A stretch of 64,000 nt of DNA from Motacilla alba alba. Its lineage: Eukaryota; Chordata; Aves; Passeriformes; Motacillidae. The notes beneath the pieces were generated by a model that saw only the letters and a list, made by a program, of their open reading frames with translations, made no database searches and was not told where the DNA came from. A program made the translations under genes and the position numbers. The stretch lies in contig NC_052026.1 of NCBI RefSeq assembly GCF_015832195.1, positions 19,501,013-19,565,012 on the forward strand, read 5' to 3'. Below are positions 53,901 through 63,471 of this stretch, in pieces (position 1 is the first letter of the stretch; each line of letters opens with the position of its first letter).

Positions 53901-56900
53901 AGTGGAAGGTGTCCCTGCCCGTGGCAGGGGGTAGAATGAGATGAGCTTTAAAGATGCATTCCAAACCAAACCATTCCATGATTCTGTGAATGTGCAGTTG
54001 CTGTTTTAAGCTTTGGGTTGGGTATTTTTTTCCCAAGCTTAAGATGAGCACTCCAAGAGGTTTAAAATCTGAGATTGCACTGCTGGTAAAACTATTCCTC
54101 CCCCTCCTCCTCCTCCTCCCTCCTCAGGCATCAAACACTCAGACAAGCCAGGACACTTTATGATCAATAAGAGGGATAACTTGGCTGTCTGTCCTCCTGC
54201 TCCCATCTCCAGAACGAGTTCTGGTGCCCCAGGCTGGGCCTGATTTTTGCTGAGTGCAAAATTCCTTGTTTTTCTCTCCGTCTTGCCGGTGGAGCTCCCT
54301 GTTGTGCAAAGCCTTTCAGGGATAAAGAAGTGACATGAAATATGTCCTCTGAAGAAACTCAGAGCAGTGCAAGATGTTCTGACCCTTAGCTGGGGGCAAA
54401 GGCTCTACACACTGAAATAATTTGCTTAAATCCTTTCTGTTGTTGCCATAGGTCTTTATCCCACTGCATCTGAGGGAATCCGTTCCAGGAGCTCCTGAAG
54501 CAACCCAGAGTTGTGGGGCCTGTTGTGGTTGTATTCCCAAAGCACTGAGCGGCATTCAGGACATCATTCCCAAGGGGCAGCACTGGCACTGATGTCCCTG
54601 TGACAGGGACAGGACCCAGGGAGTGGCTGGAGCTGGGCCAGGGCAGGTTTAGGGTGGAGATCAGGGAAAGGTTCTTCCCCCAGAGGGTGCTGGCACTGCC
54701 CAGGCTCCCCAGGGAATGGGCACGGCCCCGAGGCTGCCAGAGCTCCAGCAGAGGTTGGACAGCAGTGCCAGGGATGCCCAGGGTGGGGTTGTTGGGGGGT
54801 CTGTGCAGGGCCAGGAGTTGGACCCACCAGAGAGAGAAGGAACCTCAATTTTGCTGCCTCTTCAGCAGGGGTGGCACTTAGTGTTGTTCATCAAGCAAGG
54901 AGGAAGGTCCATGAGATAGACATTGGTTTCTTTCCCACCTGGATTTGCTCTCCAAGGAATGCTGGGGGTTCTGGTGGGGATCAGCATGGCAAAATGAACT
55001 TTGGAGCCAGGTATTGTCATCTCCAATCTTGGAATGACGTCTGAGATGACATCCTGACATCTGACCTAAAAGCTCTTCCCACAAAGACCAGACAAGCTTC
55101 AAGCTGTGCCTGGGGAGGCTCAGGTTGGACATCAGGAGGAATTTCTTCATGGAAAAAATGACTGGGCACTGGAATGGGCTGCCCAGGGAGATGGTGGGGT
55201 CCCCATCCCTGGAGGTGTCCAGGGAGGGACAGGATGTGGCACAGGGTGGGGATCAGTCACAGGTTGGGCTTGATGACCTTGGAGCTCTTTTCCAACCTCA
55301 GTGATTCTGGGTTTCTCATGGTGTGGAGCCCAAATTCCCTGGAACACCAGTGCCAGGAAGGATGAGGACAAGGAGAGGGCTCTTGTCCTCAGAGATGTTC
55401 CCAGGAGGTGACAGCAGCTCTGAAGGTGCCAGGAAGGAGCAGTGTCTGACGGACCATCCTGTCATTATCACACTCCCCACACTTTTTTTGGAAGGAAGTT
55501 CCCTCCATCAGGACTAAAACCTATTAATGGAGAGCACTTAGGCATCCATTAAAAACCAAAATAACCCTGTGAGTGGGGACTCGGACAACTGACAGCAAAG
55601 TCAGAAAGGACAAATCCTAAATCCTCCTAAAACCTTTCCAACCAGGAACGTCGAGCTTCTTCCCAAGGTGTCACCCGGAGTGAGAGGTGCTGCAGGTTCC
55701 AGGACAAAAGGTGACGTGATCCCACGGCCGTGCTCACCCTTGTGTTGTTTTCTCAGGCTGGTTCAAGTTGACTTTGTTAATCTCTGAGCACGGTAACGAG
55801 CAGGATAACCCAGGCTCTGGAATCAATGCAGGTTATCCAGGGCCTGCAAGTCAGAAAGTGTTGGAAAGAGCTTGATTAGATAAAGGAGTGGCGAAAAGAA
55901 GGGAATGCAAATGGAGTGATTCATGGTGGTGCGTGCACCACAAAGCAACTGAACTCGTTTTTTTTTTGGAAGAATCTCTAATTCTGAGTGTTCCTAGGTC
56001 ATCATTGTCTTTCCTGAGAGCTTCTGGTAGTCTCCCAGTGCTGCCAGCTGGATTTGTTCCCTCTCTTTTGGATGTAGAAGCTCTGAATGAAAGTAGCTGT
56101 CAGTCAGTTTTGGGGGGCTTAGTGATGGCATCTCACCCTGCTGCCTAAAGGTGGGAGGATGGTGGATTTGGGATCCTCTTTGTTTTCCCTGTGGAAATCT
56201 GTTCATTCCTAACAGAAATCCTTCGTTGGTTCCCACTTGTCCTGCCCCAGGCAGGCCAGACAGCTGTGTGCTCTTCCTGGTTTTGGAGTTGGGCATTGGT
56301 GAAAGCCTGGAATGCCCTGATTTAGTCTTGGATCCATGGAAATTGAGTGAAGGGGGATAACCAGCCTCCATCCAGGGGCATGGATTTGCCCTGCAGGTGT
56401 CTGCACCTCCCTGGACAGCTTCCAGCAGTGCAGGGGATTAAGGGAAGCAAATGACCCCAGGCTGTTGAGTGTCCCAGGCTGAGATGGGTTTTGTCTGCTC
56501 CAGCAGGAGCTGGACCTCTGCTCCTGCACACTCCAAGTGCTCCAGGACTGCTCAGAGAAGAAATTCCCTTCTTTTCACATTTATAACACATCCCTTGCCA
56601 CCCCAAGGTTCTTTGGAGTCTCAATCCAGTGCCCTGCATGGAAGCTGTGCTGTGATAAACACGATAACAACTTGTTTACATCCCCGTTTTTCATGGTGCA
56701 GCTGCCAGCCCGAGCCATGGAACCTGCTTAGACAGCTCTGCTTTCATTTCTGCTCCCAGGACTTTGGGGAAGTTGGTGATAAGAACAGCTCTGCTCTGGA
56801 GCCAGGCTGGGAGAGCTGGGGGTGTTCAGCTTGGAGAAGGAAAGGCTCCAGGGAGAGCTCAGAGCCTTCCAGTGCCTCAAGGAGGCTCCAGGAGAGCTGG

Positions 56901-59900
56901 AGAGGGACTGGGGACAAGGGATGGAGGGACAGGACACAGGGAATGGCTCCCACTGCCGGATAGATGGGATATTGGAAAGGAATTCTCCCCTTTGAGGATG
57001 GAGGTTGCCCAGAGAAGCTGTGGCTGCCTCATCCCTGGAGTCCCCAGGCCAGGTTGGATGCACTTGGAGCACCCTGGGCTGGTGGAAGGTGTCCCTGCAC
57101 AGGGACTGGATGAGTTTTAATGTCCCTTCCCACCCAAACCGTTTTGTGATTCCATGATGATAACATCTGTGGATCAAACCAAGCTTTCCGCGTTCTCCAC
57201 AAAAATATTCCTGCTGCCTGGAATTTTCTCTTGGTCCTTACGGCTCTCGAGCTGCTGCCTCCACTTCCCCAGCAGCAGCAGAAGAGTGTCATTACCCTAA
57301 ATCGAGATGGAGAGCAGCGAGTGACTCAGATGTGGATCTCAAGGAATGTGATTTTCATTGGCGTTTCAGAGATGGAGTTACAGGGAGATTCCCCAGCCTG
57401 GATTTCAGTGGAACAAGGTAATTCCGGGGCAGGATCACTGGCACATTCCAGGCAGGATCCTGCTCATGGAGAGGAGGCTCTCCAGGCGTCAAATGCTCAG
57501 CCCTTAGGGGAGATGCCATCTCAGATAGCTTTATCTCCCTGCTGGGATGATTTCATCCTGGAGGTTCAGATTGTATCTCCACTCTTTAATTTCCAAGCCT
57601 CTCCCCATCAGGCTTTGAAGAAATTCTTCCTTTTTTTTTTTTTTTTTTTTCCTTTTTTTTTTTTTTTTTTACATGACTGATAACTCAGCTTCAGATGGAA
57701 ACAGCTTGAGCAAAGCATTTCCCCTGCTAATATTTCACCAGGACCAACGGGCAGCAGCTCCAAGGCCCAGCATTCCCTGTCCTGGACACACGGAGGTGGT
57801 TTTCCAGAGCCATTGTCCCTCTCCATTACTCTGACACAGGAAGAGTTCCTGCGTGCTTGCGCTCTGCTGGAATTCATTTTGCAGCAGTTACAGGTCTCTC
57901 CACAGCTGCCTTGGCACATGGCTCCAGTCATTCCTCGAGTCCACTTCCTCTGGAAAATTCCACTTGCCTCCGAAGGAGAAGCGGCGCCGGCGCTGCTGAC
58001 GCAATCGCAGCTTTCCTGCGGGAGCACGGGGGCTGCTAAATCATCCCTGGCCTTTCCTCCTGGAGAAAAGGAGCTGGAGGAGCAGCCCCGAGCCAGGCTG
58101 GCGTCACTGCTGCCCAGGGGTGATGAGCTTTGTTTCCCTGGCCCAGGGATGGGGAAGGACAGGAAGCGCTTTCCCCTGCACGCGCATTTTCCCCTCCAAG
58201 ATTAGAAATGCTTCGGCAGCATTTGCATAATGCATGAGGAGAACTTGAGCTGGGCAGCTCTTTTTTTTCACCCCCCCTCTAAAGTTTTGTTGGACTCAGT
58301 GACGTTCAGCTGGGTTTTTTTGGGAGGCAGGTTTATTTGGGAGCTGCCTCTGCTCCTCCTCTCCCTGCCAAAGCCACGTTCAGCTGTTCAGCTTCACTTC
58401 CCCTCCTGATTGCTGTCATTACATTCCAGCCAAATGGCCATCAGCGTGTTCCTTCTGGAAAAGAAAACTTTTGGTTGTTTTAAGGGTAAAATTGCCTTTG
58501 GAAGCTGCTGCTTGAGTGATTCTTGAGGATCAGGGTGCTTTTAGTCACTCTTGTCTCTTCTTCCCTCTAATTAATATTTTTAAAACCTTGTGGAAGAGAC
58601 TTAGGAGTTAATTCTGAAATTTTTCAATTGTTTCCTAAAAATCGGAATTTGGTGAAAAAGATTGGGATGAACAGGAGAGTTCTTTGCCACTCTCTGTGCT
58701 GAAGTGGGTGAGGTTTGCCAGCAGCCTGGGCAGCTGTGTGAGGGTGAGGAGGAAATCCTGAGCTGATCCCAGGCTCACCAGCCCTGGAATTCTTCCCTCC
58801 TTCCCTCCCTTTCACCATGGCAGGTTGATCTCACTGAGCCAGCGGCAAACCATCAAACCATTCTTATTTTTTAATTTCTTGAATTCAGGAGCTGGGAGCT
58901 CCACCAAGCACCAGATCCAGCACAAAATCACCTGGCTGTAGGAGTGGAAGCGAGGGGAAATCCTGCCCTGCTCATCTCCCAGCCCTGGCACTTGGCCAGG
59001 CTGTCATTGGGATGTTCCCTAGGGACCTGCTCCAGCTCTTTCCATTCTGCCTCCTGAATTCCCCTGGAGAAGATGAATCCAGCAGCACCAGAGCCCAGTT
59101 TTAGGTTGAACGAGTTTCTTTGGTGATGCCACACGTTGGAAGCTCTGAGCAAAGGCTTTGAAATTGTCCTGACGGGAGCAGCACCTTCCTCGTCTGTGGC
59201 GTTTAGTGCTGAGTCAAAAAGCCAAGCACACCCCAAAAGGAGGCTTTCTGTTGTGGTTTTCCTAGGGAGAAACCTTTCCTCCAGAAAGTGACTTCATCCA
59301 GAGGGAATTGCATCAAACCAGGTAATAGGTGCAAGTAAATGAGATTTGCTTTCAGAGTCATCCCTGCTCCCAAGCTCTGGAGTTCAGCTGGAGTTGTTCC
59401 AGCTCCCAGGATGGGCTGTTGGGTGTGAGTTTGAGGTGGTTTTAAGGGAGAATAAATCCTGGAGGATGCTTTTCTTTCTGAAACCTGGTTCAGGAGGGAG
59501 TTGAGCCTGGAGAGGTGAGAGGGCATTCGTTAGTTCATGGACTCGTGGGATATCCTGAGCTGGAAGGGACACACAGGGATCTTCAGCCAATGCTTGGCCC
59601 TGCCCAGGACACCAGAATCCAATCCTGAGCAGAGTCCAAAGGCTCCTGGAGCTCTGGCAGCCTCAGGCTGTGCCCAGCACCCTCTGGGGGAAGAACCTTT
59701 CCCTGATGTCCACCCTGAACCTCCCTGACAGAGCTGTTGGTTTCCAGGTTTGTCATCTGGAGAAACTTTCTCCAGAGGTTTTGTCCTGGATAAAGCTGCC
59801 TGTGCCAGCAGAATGTTCCCCCTGCATCTCCCAGAGCTCACAGCCTGCAATCCCCTGGGAAGAGACCCTGGATCAGGATATTGGGTATTTTCCATGAGCA

Positions 59901-62844
59901 CCCTCACGTGGTTTTCTCTCCTCCTTTCCTTGCTCTTTATCCTGCTGCTTCATGCGAGCTGTGGAGGCTTTTCCCAGTCTTCCTTTCCTTCTTTCTCTGC
60001 ACTTGGTTGATTTGAGGCTATTCCAGAGGTGAAAGTGGCAATTTCAGATGGATTTGTAAACATCTGCTGGAAGCAGCCCTCGAGCCCAGCTTGGGCTACT
60101 GGATGTTGGCAGGCTATAACATATTCCAAGTTGTGTGTTCCTCCAAGGTGCAGTGCTCATGGAATTGTGGCTGTAGCTGGGAAAACTTGGCCAAAGCACC
60201 GCAGGTACCCTGTGCTGAGTGAACCAGGCTGTGCTGGAGCAGTGCTGGGAGAGGGAGAGGATGGAATGGGGCTGCTGGGGAGTCAAGCTGAGCCATGGCC
60301 CTGCCCAGGCTCCCTCCCCAGGCACTCAGCGCCGATCTGTGGGATGGAGCATCCCGTTCTCCTCTGCTGGGGCTGGACTGAGGTGGGTGGGAGGGGTGGA
60401 AGGAGGGGTTTTCCTCTGGATATTCCAAGGGAGTTGTGGGCCAAAGAGTAAAATTGCTTTTACATCAGCAGAGATAAGGAAAGAGTCAGATGCTGGATTT
60501 TTAGGTCAGCACATCCCAGTCCTGGGCTGGGGAAGAGGAAACTCTGCCAAAAAGGAGGGGATGAGGCTTCTGAGAGGTGTGAAATCTTCAAAGGACAGGC
60601 TCCTGACCAAGCTTTCATTATCCTGGGGTTTGTTGAAGTGTGCCTGGAATTTAACGTGTTTGTTAATTAGAAAACTTGGAGGTTGCTTTTTTATCTCCGA
60701 AAGGTAGAGGAAGCTGTGTGGGGAGTGGTTGCTTCAGTGGTGTGAGTAATGGGGTGGTACTGGCTGAACCCAGTGGGGAAGGGGCCCTTCCTCCCCCAAA
60801 TTCCCTGGGAACTCACCGCTTTGAGGAAAGGAGTAAATGCATCATTGTCCTGTCAATTTGGTGAGTGCAAGAGGCTTCAGAAAGCTTTAATCCCTCACAG
60901 ACTCTGGCTGAAACCCCAGGGAGAAGGTTAGGAGCAGGTAATGGAGGAGTTGAGCTCAGGTTAGAGTGAGGGCAAGGAAAAATTCCAGGTTAAATCACCC
61001 AGAGATAAGAGAGGTAATAAAGTCTCAGCCTCGAGAAACTCATCCTGGAGTACTTAAGGAAGTGTCTGGTGCAGGTGTTAAAAAGTTGGCCCTGAATTAT
61101 TTTCAGAGGGTTGGAGAGGAGAAAGGAAACCTGGAGAACCAAAACAGGGGAAGAAATGAAAGTAGAGCCCTGAAAAGGGAAGGGAGGAGATGGAGAGTGA
61201 GGCCTGGCTGGGCACGCAGAGAGTAATCCAGGGGTAAACCAGCCTGGTGTATGGCCAGGGCAGGGAACTGTTCCCTGGGGAGGGGGGAAAGGAGGTCACT
61301 GTGCCTGTGACAGCCCCAGGGGTATGCTGGTGACGGGATCAGAGTGATCCAGGCTTGCTGGCTGCTCTCCCCTCACCAGGCTGGGCTTGCTCAGCTCTGG
61401 GGAGCACCAGGGCTCCATTCCCTTCCCTCTTTGTGTCCAGCCCTTGGGGGCCGAGAGCTGGACTGGAATCAGCCAGGAGGTGACAGAGTTCCCAGAATGG
61501 GGCTCTACAGAGCGGCACTGCTTTGTCACTGGGTCACAAACTGAGAGTGCTTCTAACACTGTACCAGCCCAAAATGCTGCTGGAATCCCTCAGGGGAGAT
61601 TAGGAGCTGGAAGCAATCAATCTGAGGCATGAATTTGGGGATTTTTCCACAGCCCTGTATGTTTATTTATACATTCTATTATAATATATTAATATTAATC
61701 AATAATTACTGTATTATTTATTAATATATTATTATATGTTAATAATAATATTATACTAAATACTTATTATATAATTGTATTATTATATACTATATTAATA
61801 TATTATTATTGTGGTATTCAAGTGCTGTCTGAACAGAGAGAGGCTGTGAGAGAAGCAGAACAAAGAATGCTCAAAACCATTCTTATCTCTGTCCTCTGCT
61901 CCTGTTGTTTTAAACGTGTGCAATGTGTTGGAAGATCATTTACCTGAAGGAATTTGCCTGATTGGATTCTGGTGGAATCGTTTATGTTAATGAGCCTATC
62001 GGGTCCAAGCTGTGTCCTGACAGTCACAGTTTTCTTTAGGATCTTTGAGTATTCTTTAGGATTCTTTGTAGTAAGTGTAATATAATACAGAAAGTAATTA
62101 ATTAGCCCTCTGATATCATGGAGTTCTGATATCATTCTTCCCAGACGTCGGGGGATCCTTGCAAATCCAATATATTATCATTATATTATAATATAATAAT
62201 ATTATTATTGTATTATATATTATATTAATTATAATTATTATATAATTATATACTATTATACTAGATTATACTATATTATACTATATTATATTTTACTATA
62301 TTATATTTTATTATACTATGCTATTGTATATTATATTATATTTTATTACACTATGCTATATTACATTTTACTGTACTATGCTATACTATATTTTATTATG
62401 TTATTTTATATTATATTTTACTATATTATAGTATATTTTACTATATTACATTTTACTATACTATGCTATATTATATTATACTATAATATACTGTATTATA
62501 TTATATTATACTATATTATACTGCATTCTACTCTGTTAATTATATTTATTATCCTGCCATTACATGCCACCGTGTCTGGCTGCTGTCCCCCGTGCCCTCC
62601 CTGTGTCCCCAAGCCCAGCTGCTGACGTGTCCCTGTTCCGCAGCCGGCAGCCCGAGGCCCCGAAGAAGGACAAGGATGCTCTGGCTCTGGGCAGCGCCCC
62701 GTCCAAGCGAGCGGACGAGTGGAAGGACCCGTGGCGCCGGTCCAAGTCCCCCAAGAAGAAGCTGGGGGTGTCCGTGTCCCCCAGCCGCGCGCGCCGGCGC
62801 CGCCGCGCCTCCGCCTCCTCCGCCTCGGCCTCGGGCTCCTCCAG
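38328..62844 (+). CDS. ZC3H18: ZC3H18 (NHN1), CCCH zinc finger protein 18; 3' partial
   Basis: Nuclear adaptor that links the cap-binding complex (CBC-ARS2) to the NEXT/exosome RNA-decay machinery. Coding segments: 38328-38933, 41543-41627, 42451-42599, 42988-43080, 44157-44314, 47249-47366, 49663-49955 and 62644-62844, all AG/GT and in phase, giving 567 codons so far (human protein about 953). Order of parts: acidic Asp/Glu/Ser-rich N terminus with SSVTRELDEHELDYDEEVPE; one CCCH finger (C-x7-C-x5-C-x3-H, CRFFMKGHCTWGMNCRFIH); a conserved block (EQEPDFEEKRFTVTIGEDER); a Tyr-rich block (YADPYYDYDIERFWRGGQYE); an Arg/Glu repeat region; and a basic Ser-rich region (KKKLGVSVSPSRARRRRR). The start ATG begins MDVPDSPQRNPCSPEEED, matching the family N terminus. 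The remaining C-terminal exons lie beyond the right edge. Confidence 0.96.
38934..41542 (+). other. ZC3H18: ZC3H18 intron after the acidic exon
   Basis: A 2.6-kb intron. Apart from the CR1 fragment at 41185-41360, it is AT-moderate sequence without recognisable genes or repeats. Confidence 0.7.
41185..41360 (+). mobile_element. CR1 LINE 3'-end fragment
   Basis: Contains GATATTGGGAAGGCTGTGAG, GGCCCTGGCACAGGTGCCCA and GCCAGGCTGGATGGGGTTTG, close to the copies at 37,490 and 41,870. Confidence 0.85.
41543..41627 (+). CDS. ZC3H18: ZC3H18 exon, first half of CCCH finger
   Basis: The acceptor is TCTGTTCCAG and the donor is G|GTAACC. Encodes DDDLEEGEVKDPNDRKVRPR and PTCRFFMKG, holding the first Cys of the finger. 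Confidence 0.96.
41870..42022 (+). mobile_element. CR1 LINE 3'-terminal fragment
   Basis: Has GGCTGCCCCTGGATCCCTGG, GGCCAGGCTGGACAGGGCTT and the terminal CCAAACCATCCCATGATTCT. Confidence 0.88.
42451..42599 (+). CDS. ZC3H18: ZC3H18 exon, second half of CCCH finger
   Basis: The acceptor is TGTTCCCACAG and the donor is TGG|GTATGG. Encodes HCTWGMNCRFIHPGVNDKGN followed by NGAPPIGPHPLMPANPW. His replaces the Asn seen before the second Cys in human. A CR1 fragment starts just after the donor. Confidence 0.96.
42605..42770 (+). mobile_element. Diverged CR1 3'-terminal fragment
   Basis: Ends CCTTCCAACCCAAACCATTC and CACGATCCTGGGAT, with GTGGGAAGTGTCCC before it. It begins almost at the exon donor at 42600. 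Confidence 0.65.
42988..43080 (+). CDS. ZC3H18: ZC3H18 exon, Pro-rich segment
   Basis: The acceptor is CCTTTCCAACAG and the donor is GAG|GTAAAT. Encodes GGPVVDEILPPPPPDPPTES and AWERGLRHAKE, 31 codons, phase 0 at both ends. Confidence 0.96.
43591..44040 (+). mobile_element. Probable LTR-derived repeat
   Basis: Begins TGTGGTGGTTTCAG and contains stretches (TTAGAAGGCACAAAATGGCC and AACAATCTCTGGTTACAAGG) that I recall as dispersed sequence in songbird genomes of the endogenous-retrovirus LTR class. The 3' limit and terminal duplication are not clear, and no viral coding sequence is seen. Confidence 0.35.
44157..44314 (+). CDS. ZC3H18: ZC3H18 exon, EQEPDFEEKRFTV block
   Basis: Begins VLKKATMRKEQEPDFEEKRF after acceptor TTCTCTTTAAAAAG and ends RDVRDP at donor GC|GTAAGA. 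A second in-frame acceptor (TTTACACAG) lies 30 bases upstream, so an isoform with ten more residues is possible. Confidence 0.95.
44315..47248 (+). other. ZC3H18: ZC3H18 intron containing the candidate microexon
   Basis: A 2.9-kb intron with homopolymer runs (45,830-45,842 T and 46,006-46,016 A). Nothing else was recognised apart from the microexon candidate at 45739-45771. Confidence 0.7.
45739..45771 (+). CDS. ZC3H18: Candidate 33-nt ZC3H18 microexon
   Basis: A strong polypyrimidine tract (CCCTTTTTCTTTTTTG) leads to acceptor AACTATAG, then 33 bases and donor GG|GTAAGC. It starts and ends in the same phase as the flanking exons (one base to complete a codon, two bases left), so inclusion adds eleven residues reading EVDIKENINYG without a frame change. 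It lies in the intron between RDVRDP and LDPYADPYY. Whether it is constitutive, alternative or unused cannot be told from sequence. Confidence 0.6.
47249..47366 (+). CDS. ZC3H18: ZC3H18 exon, Tyr-rich block
   Basis: The acceptor is TTTTTCATTGTAG and the donor is AGA|GTAAGT. Encodes LDPYADPYYDYDIERFWRGG and QYENFRVQYTDPDPYRNYR, nearly identical to human. Confidence 0.96.
47757..48226 (+). mobile_element. CR1 LINE 3'-end copy
   Basis: From GACCTGGAGGGGCTGGAGCG through GGAGAACCCTGAGGGAGCTG to GGTCTTTTCCAACCTTAACA. There is a small internal duplication (GAGGGAGCTGGGAAGGG). Plus orientation, 5' truncated. Confidence 0.88.
48940..49600 (+). repeat. Tandem array of 88-137 bp units just before the Arg/Glu exon
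   Basis: Six copies anchored by TCCTTTGCTGAGGGAGG at about 49001, 49138, 49273, 49376, 49463 and 49552, each with inner repeats of TTGATCTCCATGTCATTGG. The array ends about 60 bases before the exon acceptor. Confidence 0.9.
49663..49955 (+). CDS. ZC3H18: ZC3H18 exon, Arg/Glu repeat region
   Basis: The acceptor is TTTTTTTTCCCAG and the donor is CCAG|GTAAGC. It encodes about 97 residues of alternating Arg/Glu (RERERERERET...), then RRKEEWERER and KRDEKDRQHRDRDRDRERDR. The DNA is itself a near-tandem repeat of GAGCGGGAGCGG. The family has the same charged low-complexity segment. Confidence 0.95.
50265..50425 (+). mobile_element. Diverged CR1 fragment
   Basis: Contains TTAGGGTGGATATTAGCAAA, GCACTGGAACAGGTTCTCCA and ACCAAGTTCAAGAAGCATCT, matching an older CR1 3' region in plus orientation. 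Confidence 0.7.
51066..51172 (+). mobile_element. CR1 3'-terminal fragment
   Basis: TTGGAGCAGCCTGGTCTAGC, CCATGGCAGGGGGGTGAAAT and CAACCCAACCCGTTCCATGG mark the CR1 tail. Confidence 0.78.
52145..52325 (+). mobile_element. CR1 fragment joined to an inverted CR1 tail
   Basis: Plus-oriented CR1 sequence (GATGGGATATTGGGAAGGAA and GGCCCTGGCACAGGGTGCCC) is followed from about 52,280 by TTGGAAGGGACCCTAAAGCC, which is the tail in the opposite orientation. Either nested insertion or inversion explains it. Confidence 0.7.
52910..53215 (+). repeat. 22-25 bp minisatellite, AGAGCTCCTCC unit
   Basis: About thirteen units of GGAGAGCTCCTCC followed by one of three variable halves (GTGGAACTT, ACGGGGCCA or ACAGAGATT). 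The variants are clustered in blocks, showing stepwise local spread. Confidence 0.92.
53685..53985 (+). mobile_element. CR1 LINE 3'-end copy
   Basis: Contains TTGTGAGGGTGGGCAGGTCC, GGCACAGGTTGCCCAGAGGA and ends CCATTCCATGATTCTGTGA, the diagnostic CR1 terminus. Confidence 0.92.
54597..54825 (+). mobile_element. CR1 LINE fragment
   Basis: CAGGACCCAGGGAGTGGCTG, AGGGTGGAGATCAGGGAAAG and CCCCCAGAGGGTGCTGGCAC are typical of the CR1 3' UTR. Plus orientation. Confidence 0.8.
55088..55312 (+). mobile_element. CR1 LINE 3'-end copy
   Basis: AGGCTCAGGTTGGACATCAG, GGCACTGGAATGGGCTGCCC and GTTGGGCTTGATGACCTTGG lead to TTCCAACCTCAGTGATTCTG. Plus orientation. Confidence 0.9.
56775..57162 (+). mobile_element. 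CR1 LINE 3'-end copy
   Basis: From CTCTGGAGCCAGGCTGGGAG via TAGATGGGATATTGGAAAGG to CCCAAACCGTTTTGTGATTC. Plus orientation, 5' truncated. Confidence 0.88.
57628..57670 (+). repeat. Poly(T) tract
   Basis: Two long T-runs separated by CC, about 40 bases. It could be the A-tail of a minus-strand retroposed sequence, but no parent was recognised. Confidence 0.6.
59535..59735 (-). mobile_element. CR1 LINE fragment
   Basis: GGGATATCCTGAGCTGGAAG, GGACACACAGGGATCTTCA and GGGGGAAGAACCTTTCCCTG read as the reverse complement of the CR1 3' region. Confidence 0.82.
60120..60213 (+). repeat. Dispersed repeat, copy 1 of a pair
   Basis: About 94 bases (CATATTCCAAG ... GCAGGTACCCTG) are clearly homologous to 63,899-63,993, sharing CTCATGGAATTGTGGC and GGAAAAC. 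Class unknown. Confidence 0.75.
61660..61810. repeat. AT-rich (TTATTA) simple repeat
   Basis: About 150 bases of TATTA/TAATA sequence directly before the LTR-like segment. Confidence 0.85.
61810..62163 (+). mobile_element. Probable solo LTR of an avian endogenous retrovirus
   Basis: Starts TGTGGTATTCAAG and ends ...CCTTGCA (TG...CA termini), about 354 bases. Contains AAGTGTAATATAATACAGAA and the poly(A)-signal-like AGTAATTAATTAGCC, as in passerine LTRs I recall. No internal viral genes are present. AT-repeat flanks obscure any target duplication. Confidence 0.5.
62165..62560. repeat. AT-rich TTATACTATA microsatellite, about 395 bp
   Basis: Built almost only of TATTA, TATAC and TTTTA units with rare C or G. 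It lies less than 100 bases upstream of the acceptor at 62,643. Confidence 0.95.
62644..62844 (+). CDS. ZC3H18: ZC3H18 exon, basic/Ser-rich segment (last in window)
   Basis: The acceptor is TGTTCCGCAG and the donor is CCAG|GTGAGG. Encodes RQPEAPKKDKDALALG, then KRADEWKDPWRRSKSPKKKL and GVSVSPSRARRRRRASASSA, matching the human KRADEWKDPWRRSKSPKKKL block. It ends two bases into a codon; the next exon is outside the window. The donor is copied twice more downstream by an 81-bp repeat. Confidence 0.96.
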
Positions 62845-63030
62845 GTGAGGCTGGGGTCCCTGGGGTGGGAGTGTGTGCTCTCAGGGCTGTGCTGGCAGGG
62901 GGGCTGAGCTCTCAGGCTCCTCCAGGTGAGGCTGGGGTCCCTGGGGTGGGAGTGTGTGCTCTCAGGGCTGTGCTGGCAGGGGGGCTGAGCTCTCAGGCTC
63001 CTCCAGGTGAGGCTGGGGTCCCTGGGGTGG
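62835..63030 (+). repeat. 81-bp tandem repeat that copies a splice donor
   Basis: Units begin GCTCCTCCAGGTGAGGCTGG. Donor GT dinucleotides fall at 62845, 62926 and 63007, exactly 81 bases apart, and the copies are almost identical. The first unit spans the real exon end. Confidence 0.95.
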
Positions 63031-63115
63031 GAGTGTGTGCTCTCAGTGCTGTGCTGCTCTGCTGGGAGGGTCTGGGTTCATGGCATTGCCGGGCACACAG
63101 GACGAGGGAAGAGAT

Positions 63116-63471
63116 GTGAATTCTGACTCCATGTTTCAGAAGGCTGGTGAATTATATTATGATATGTATTATATTAAAAATGCTGAACTTAAACTATACT
63201 AAAAGAACAGAGAGGAGGGAATCATCAGAAGGCGAGACAGGAATGGAATGGAATGAATAACAAGGGCTCGTGACTGACTGAGACAGTCTGGACAGCTGGG
63301 CTGCAGTTGGTCATTAATTGGAAACAAGACATGGGACCAATCCCAGATGCACCTGTTGCATTCCACAGCAGCAGACAGTTATTGTTTACATTTACATTTT
63401 GTTCCTGAGGCCCCTCAGCTTCTTAGAGGAAAATCCTGGCAAAAGGATTTTCATAAAATATCGTGGCTACA
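63116..63471 (+). mobile_element. Probable solo LTR of a songbird endogenous retrovirus
   Basis: About 356 bases from TGTGAATTCTGACTCCATG to ...GTGGCTACA. Includes TTTCAGAAGGCTGGTGAA, GATGCACCTGTTGCATTCC and GGATTTTCATAAAATAT, which I recall as a common songbird LTR. TG...CA ends are present, but no clear target duplication and no viral coding sequence. Confidence 0.6.

Larger units (their letters stand above)
49956..62643 (+). other. ZC3H18: Large ZC3H18 intron (12.7 kb)
   Basis: Filled with at least seven CR1 fragments, a 22-25 bp minisatellite, a T-run, an LTR-like element and an AT microsatellite. Stretches such as 57,680-59,530 and 60,220-61,660 show no repeat or coding signal that I recognise. 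Confidence 0.75.
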
